Assembly: GCA_023231105.1 (NCBI GenBank)
Contig: JALNWB010000193.1
Span: forward strand, 1 to 6,982
Reading direction: 5' to 3'
DNA from: Ignavibacteriaceae bacterium
GTDB lineage: Bacteria > Bacteroidota > Ignavibacteria > Ignavibacteriales > Ignavibacteriaceae
DNA length: 6,982 nt
Numbering within the stretch: the first letter of the stretch is position 1; every line of letters begins with the position of its first letter. The translations under genes and the position numbers were made by a program. The notes under the pieces are model-generated. The model did not search any database. It was not told the DNA's origin and saw only the letters and a program-made list of their open reading frames with translations. Below are positions 4,124 to 6,982 of the stretch, piece after piece.

Positions 4124-6781
4124 ATGGATTCCCAAAACACAATCGAAATTCCCAAAGCGTATAATTCTGCCTCCGCTGAAGATAAATGGTATGCCTACTG
4201 GTTAAAACACAAAATTTTTCATTCTGAAGTTGATAAAGAAAAAGAACCTTACACCATCGTTATTCCACCACCAAATATTACCGGTATGTTAACAATGGGA
4301 CACATTTTGAATAACACACTTCAAGATGTACTCATCCGCCAAAAAAGAATGCAAGGATTTAACGCTTGCTGGGTGCCGGGAACAGACCACGCATCAATAG
4401 CTACTGAAAGTAAAGTAACAAAATATTTAAAAGATGAAGGCATCGATAAACATAAAATCGGACGTGAAGAATTTTTACAATACTGCCAGGAATGGAAAAC
4501 AAAATACGGCGGCATCATCATTCAGCAATTAAAAAAACTTGGCGTTAGCTGTGATTGGGAACGTGAACGCTTTACTATGGATGACCACTACTATAAAAAA
4601 GTTATCGAAGCGTTTGTGAAACTTTATAAAGATGGAAAAATTTACCGCGGAAATCGATTAGTAAATTGGTGTCCGGTTTCAAAATCAGCAATAAGCGATG
4701 AAGAGGTAAATTATAAAACGATAAACGGAAACATTTGGTATTTCAAATATCCGGTGAAAGATTCTGATGAGTTTATTACCGTTGCAACTACTCGTCCCGA
4801 AACGATGTTGGGAGACAGCGGCATAGCTGTTAATCCAAGCGATAAGCGGTATAAAAAATTAGTTGGTAAAGCTGTAATTCTTCCTTTGGTGAACAAAGAA
4901 ATTCCGGTTATTGCAGACCATTATGTTGAAAAAGAATTCGGTACCGGCGCTGTTAAAGTTACTCCCGCGCATGATTTTAATGATTATCTCATGGGGCAAC
5001 GGCACAATCTTGAAGTCATAAATATTTTTAATCCCGATGCTTCAACGAATGAAAATGTTCCGCAAGAATTTCAGCATCTTGACAGGTATGATGCCCGCAA
5101 GCTGGTTGTAAAGAAGATGGAAGAACTTGGTTTAGTTGAAAAGATTGAACCTTATCAAACAAACATCGGATATTCCGAACGTGGCGGCGTACCAATTGAA
5201 CCATATCTTTCCGAGCAGTGGTTTATAAAAATGGATGAACTTGCTAAACCTGCGCTTGATATTGTTAAAGCGGGAAAAGTAAAATTTCACCCCGACCATT
5301 GGGTAAAGACTTATGAACATTGGATGGAAAATATTAAAGACTGGTGTATCTCGCGTCAGCTTTGGTGGGGACACCGCATTCCCGTTTGGTATTGCGTTGG
5401 CGATGATCATTGTAATTTAGAATGCAAACAGCCGATCGTTGCCGAAACAAAACCGGAAAAATGTCCGCACTGCGGAAGTACAAATTTGAAACAAGACAAT
5501 GATGTACTTGACACATGGGCTTCGAGCTGGCTTTGGGCGCATGAGGTTTTCAAAACAGAAGAAGAAAAGAAATATTACTATCCGACAAATACGCTTATCA
5601 CTGCTCCGGATATTATTTTCTTTTGGGTAGCGCGTATGATAATTGCCGGATTATATTTCGAAAAAAATATTCCATTCAGCGATGTTTATTTTACAAGCAT
5701 CATCCGCGATCTGCAAGGGCGGAAGATGAGCAAGTCGCTTGGCAATTCTCCCGATCCGCTTGAAGTGATAAATGAATATGGCGCCGATGCGCTCCGTTTC
5801 TCCGTAATTTATTTAGCGCCGCTTGGACAGGATGTTTTGTTTGCAACCGAGAAATGTGAGATCGGCAGAAACTTTGCGAACAAAATTTGGAACGCCGGAA
5901 GATTTTTATTGATGAACGCACAGACGATTCCAATCGATAAGAAACTCGCAGATAAACATATTGATATTGTTGATGAATGGATTCAATCGCGTTTTCATCA
6001 AACGTTAAAAGAGTTGAACCGCGCGATGGAGAAATTTGAATTCAATAACGCTTCAAAAATTATTTACGCCTTCGTGTGGAATGATTTCTGTGATTGGTAC
6101 ATCGAACTTTCAAAATCAAAATTCTATTCCGATAATGAAGAAGTGAAATCAGCCGCATTAACACGGGCTATTTCTCTCTTCGAAAATCTTTTAAAACTTG
6201 TTCATCCGTTTATGCCGTTCGTAACTGAAGAACTGTGGCAGCTCATTGAAAAAAGAAATGAAGGAGAAAGTATTTCAACTTCAGCTTATCCAAAGTGCGA
6301 CGAAATATTGATAAAACAGAATGTTGATGATGAAATGAACTTCTTGCAGGAAGTTGTAACCGGAATCCGCAATATCCGCGGCGAAATGAACATTGCTCCT
6401 TCAAAGCCAATTTCTGTTTACTTGAAAACGGAAGTAAATCTTTCAGCAAGTATTAATTATTTCAAAAAATTGACGCGCGCAGAAGAAGTCGTGATCGGTA
6501 AAGACATTGTTAAGCCTGAGAAATCAACTGCCGCTGTAGTTAAGAATTGCGAAATCTATATTCCGCTTGAAGGATTGATTGACGTTGCTGCGGAACGGGA
6601 AAAATTGCTGAAAGATATTAGCCGCTTAGAAGGCAGCATCAACGGGGTCGAGAAGAAATTATCAAATGAAAATTTTGTTAAGAACGCACCCGCGGATATT
6701 GTTGAAAAAGAGCGAGCAAAACTGACTGACTGGAAAGATAAATTAGTTAAGTTGAATGAACTTCTTAAAAATTTGAATTGA
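4124..6781 (+). CDS. valS: Valyl-tRNA synthetase (ValRS)
   Basis: An 885-residue class I synthetase, normal in length, that joins valine to tRNA-Val in the cytoplasm using ATP. The ATG at 4124 is preferred over an in-frame TTG at 4103; purine-rich GAGAAGAGA (4115-4123) precedes it. The order of parts is as in ValRS. The ATP-binding signature is PPPNITG (48-54) followed by TMGH (57-60), the HIGH element with Thr in place of the first His. Then come GTDHASIATE (86-95) and the CP1 editing domain at about 190-355, with TTRPET (222-227) and GTGAVKVTPAHD (273-284) plus GQRH (291-294), which clears mischarged threonine. WWGHRIPVWY precedes a cysteine cluster (C424, C430, C434, C447, C450, the last two in CPHCG) that may bind zinc. 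KMSKS is at 534-538. The anticodon-binding helical domain carries WNDFCDWYIE (652-661). A heptad-rich C-terminal coiled coil (about 818-885) is typical of ValRS tRNA contact. The gene appears intact and essential; no T-box leader is seen. Confidence 0.97.
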   Translation: MDSQNTIEIPKAYNSASAEDKWYAYWLKHKIFHSEVDKEKEPYTIVIPPPNITGMLTMGHILNNTLQDVLIRQKRMQGFNACWVPGTDHASIATESKVTKYLKDEGIDKHKIGREEFLQYCQEWKTKYGGIIIQQLKKLGVSCDWERERFTMDDHYYKKVIEAFVKLYKDGKIYRGNRLVNWCPVSKSAISDEEVNYKTINGNIWYFKYPVKDSDEFITVATTRPETMLGDSGIAVNPSDKRYKKLVGKAVILPLVNKEIPVIADHYVEKEFGTGAVKVTPAHDFNDYLMGQRHNLEVINIFNPDASTNENVPQEFQHLDRYDARKLVVKKMEELGLVEKIEPYQTNIGYSERGGVPIEPYLSEQWFIKMDELAKPALDIVKAGKVKFHPDHWVKTYEHWMENIKDWCISRQLWWGHRIPVWYCVGDDHCNLECKQPIVAETKPEKCPHCGSTNLKQDNDVLDTWASSWLWAHEVFKTEEEKKYYYPTNTLITAPDIIFFWVARMIIAGLYFEKNIPFSDVYFTSIIRDLQGRKMSKSLGNSPDPLEVINEYGADALRFSVIYLAPLGQDVLFATEKCEIGRNFANKIWNAGRFLLMNAQTIPIDKKLADKHIDIVDEWIQSRFHQTLKELNRAMEKFEFNNASKIIYAFVWNDFCDWYIELSKSKFYSDNEEVKSAALTRAISLFENLLKLVHPFMPFVTEELWQLIEKRNEGESISTSAYPKCDEILIKQNVDDEMNFLQEVVTGIRNIRGEMNIAPSKPISVYLKTEVNLSASINYFKKLTRAEEVVIGKDIVKPEKSTAAVVKNCEIYIPLEGLIDVAAEREKLLKDISRLEGSINGVEKKLSNENFVKNAPADIVEKERAKLTDWKDKLVKLNELLKNLN

Positions 6782-6823
6782 TTTATTTCCGATAGTAATG
6801 TAAGTTACACAAAAAGGATTAAT

Positions 6824-6982
6824 ATGGAATTGACAAAATCTTTTGTAGTAGATGACGCTGGCAATGTTAAAAGCGTTATTCTTGATTTCGAACAATTCAA
6901 AAAAGTTGAAGAAATCTTACTTGATTATGGAATTGCAAAAGCGATGACTGAAGCAGCCGATGATGAAGAAATCAGTTTGGAA
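6824..6982 (+). CDS. Start of a putative type II antitoxin (partial, cut by window end)
   Basis: A frame of 53 codons opens at the ATG at 6824 and runs off the right edge. The ATG is preceded by AAGGA (6814-6818) with five bases of spacing, the clearest Shine-Dalgarno in the window. The protein begins MELTKSFVVDDAGNVKSVIL, followed by DFEQFKKVEEILLDYGIAKA and an acidic stretch (ADDEEISLE). A short beta strand with a D-x-x-G-N turn, then VILDxExFKKVEE, a leucine-rich helix and an acidic segment fit small antitoxins of the Phd/YefM or RelB type that pair with RelE/ParE-like toxins. A toxin gene would be expected directly downstream, outside the window. It lies 42 bases after valS with no terminator between, so read-through is possible. 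A GTAA-N6-TTAC half-site pair at 6795-6808 could be an operator, but it is short. The family call is an inference from partial sequence. Confidence 0.55.
   Translation, partial: MELTKSFVVDDAGNVKSVILDFEQFKKVEEILLDYGIAKAMTEAADDEEISLE

Noticed and set aside
6795..6808. GTAA-N6-TTAC as an antitoxin operator
   Set aside because: Four-base arms are too short in AT-rich DNA to call as a feature; it is mentioned only within the antitoxin entry.

Overview
The window most likely comes from a member of the Bacteroidota/Ignavibacteria (Chlorobi-side) lineage. The best evidence is the C-terminal tail of the second gene. It has the YPNPFNPTT signature followed by a VYDxLGNEVATLV block, an ASGVYFYxLxAG block and a basic KKMILLR end, as in type A sorting domains of type IX secretion (T9SS) cargo, which are very frequent in Ignavibacteria. 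A TAnnTTTG promoter-like motif before valS and mostly weak Shine-Dalgarno sequences fit the same group. The DNA is AT-rich throughout.

Layout, left to right. (1) Positions 1-104 may be the 3' end of an unidentified gene that stops four bases before a small four-helix DUF423 membrane protein (109-474). (2) A 175-bp gap follows, with a stable hairpin at 489-533. (3) A secreted protein on the + strand (650-2437) combines a signal peptide, an N-acylglucosamine 2-epimerase (AGE)-like alpha/alpha barrel, a small beta-rich linker and a T9SS sorting tail. (4) A hairpin terminator (2468-2491) lies between this gene and a convergent minus-strand DMT/EamA-like transporter (2507-3703), whose two halves are visibly duplicated; the second half carries an extra polar insert of about 75 residues. 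(5) A 420-bp divergent intergenic region (3704-4123) holds two poly-T tracts, a 71-bp near-perfect inverted repeat, a nested palindromic module and a promoter-like motif. (6) A full-length valyl-tRNA synthetase gene, valS (4124-6781), follows. (7) The window ends in the first 53 codons of a small protein resembling a type II toxin-antitoxin antitoxin.

The genes do not form one pathway. valS is housekeeping. The AGE-like protein is probably an exported or surface sugar-binding or sugar-converting protein. The DUF423 protein and the DMT-type transporter are inner-membrane proteins of unassigned role. I see no convincing evidence of a new multi-gene system. The parts most worth a second look are the repeats upstream of valS, the sequence blocks shared between two upstream regions, the repeat-rich DNA coding the sorting tail, the altered motif residues in the AGE-like protein, the insert in the transporter, and the toxin-antitoxin candidate cut off at the right edge.
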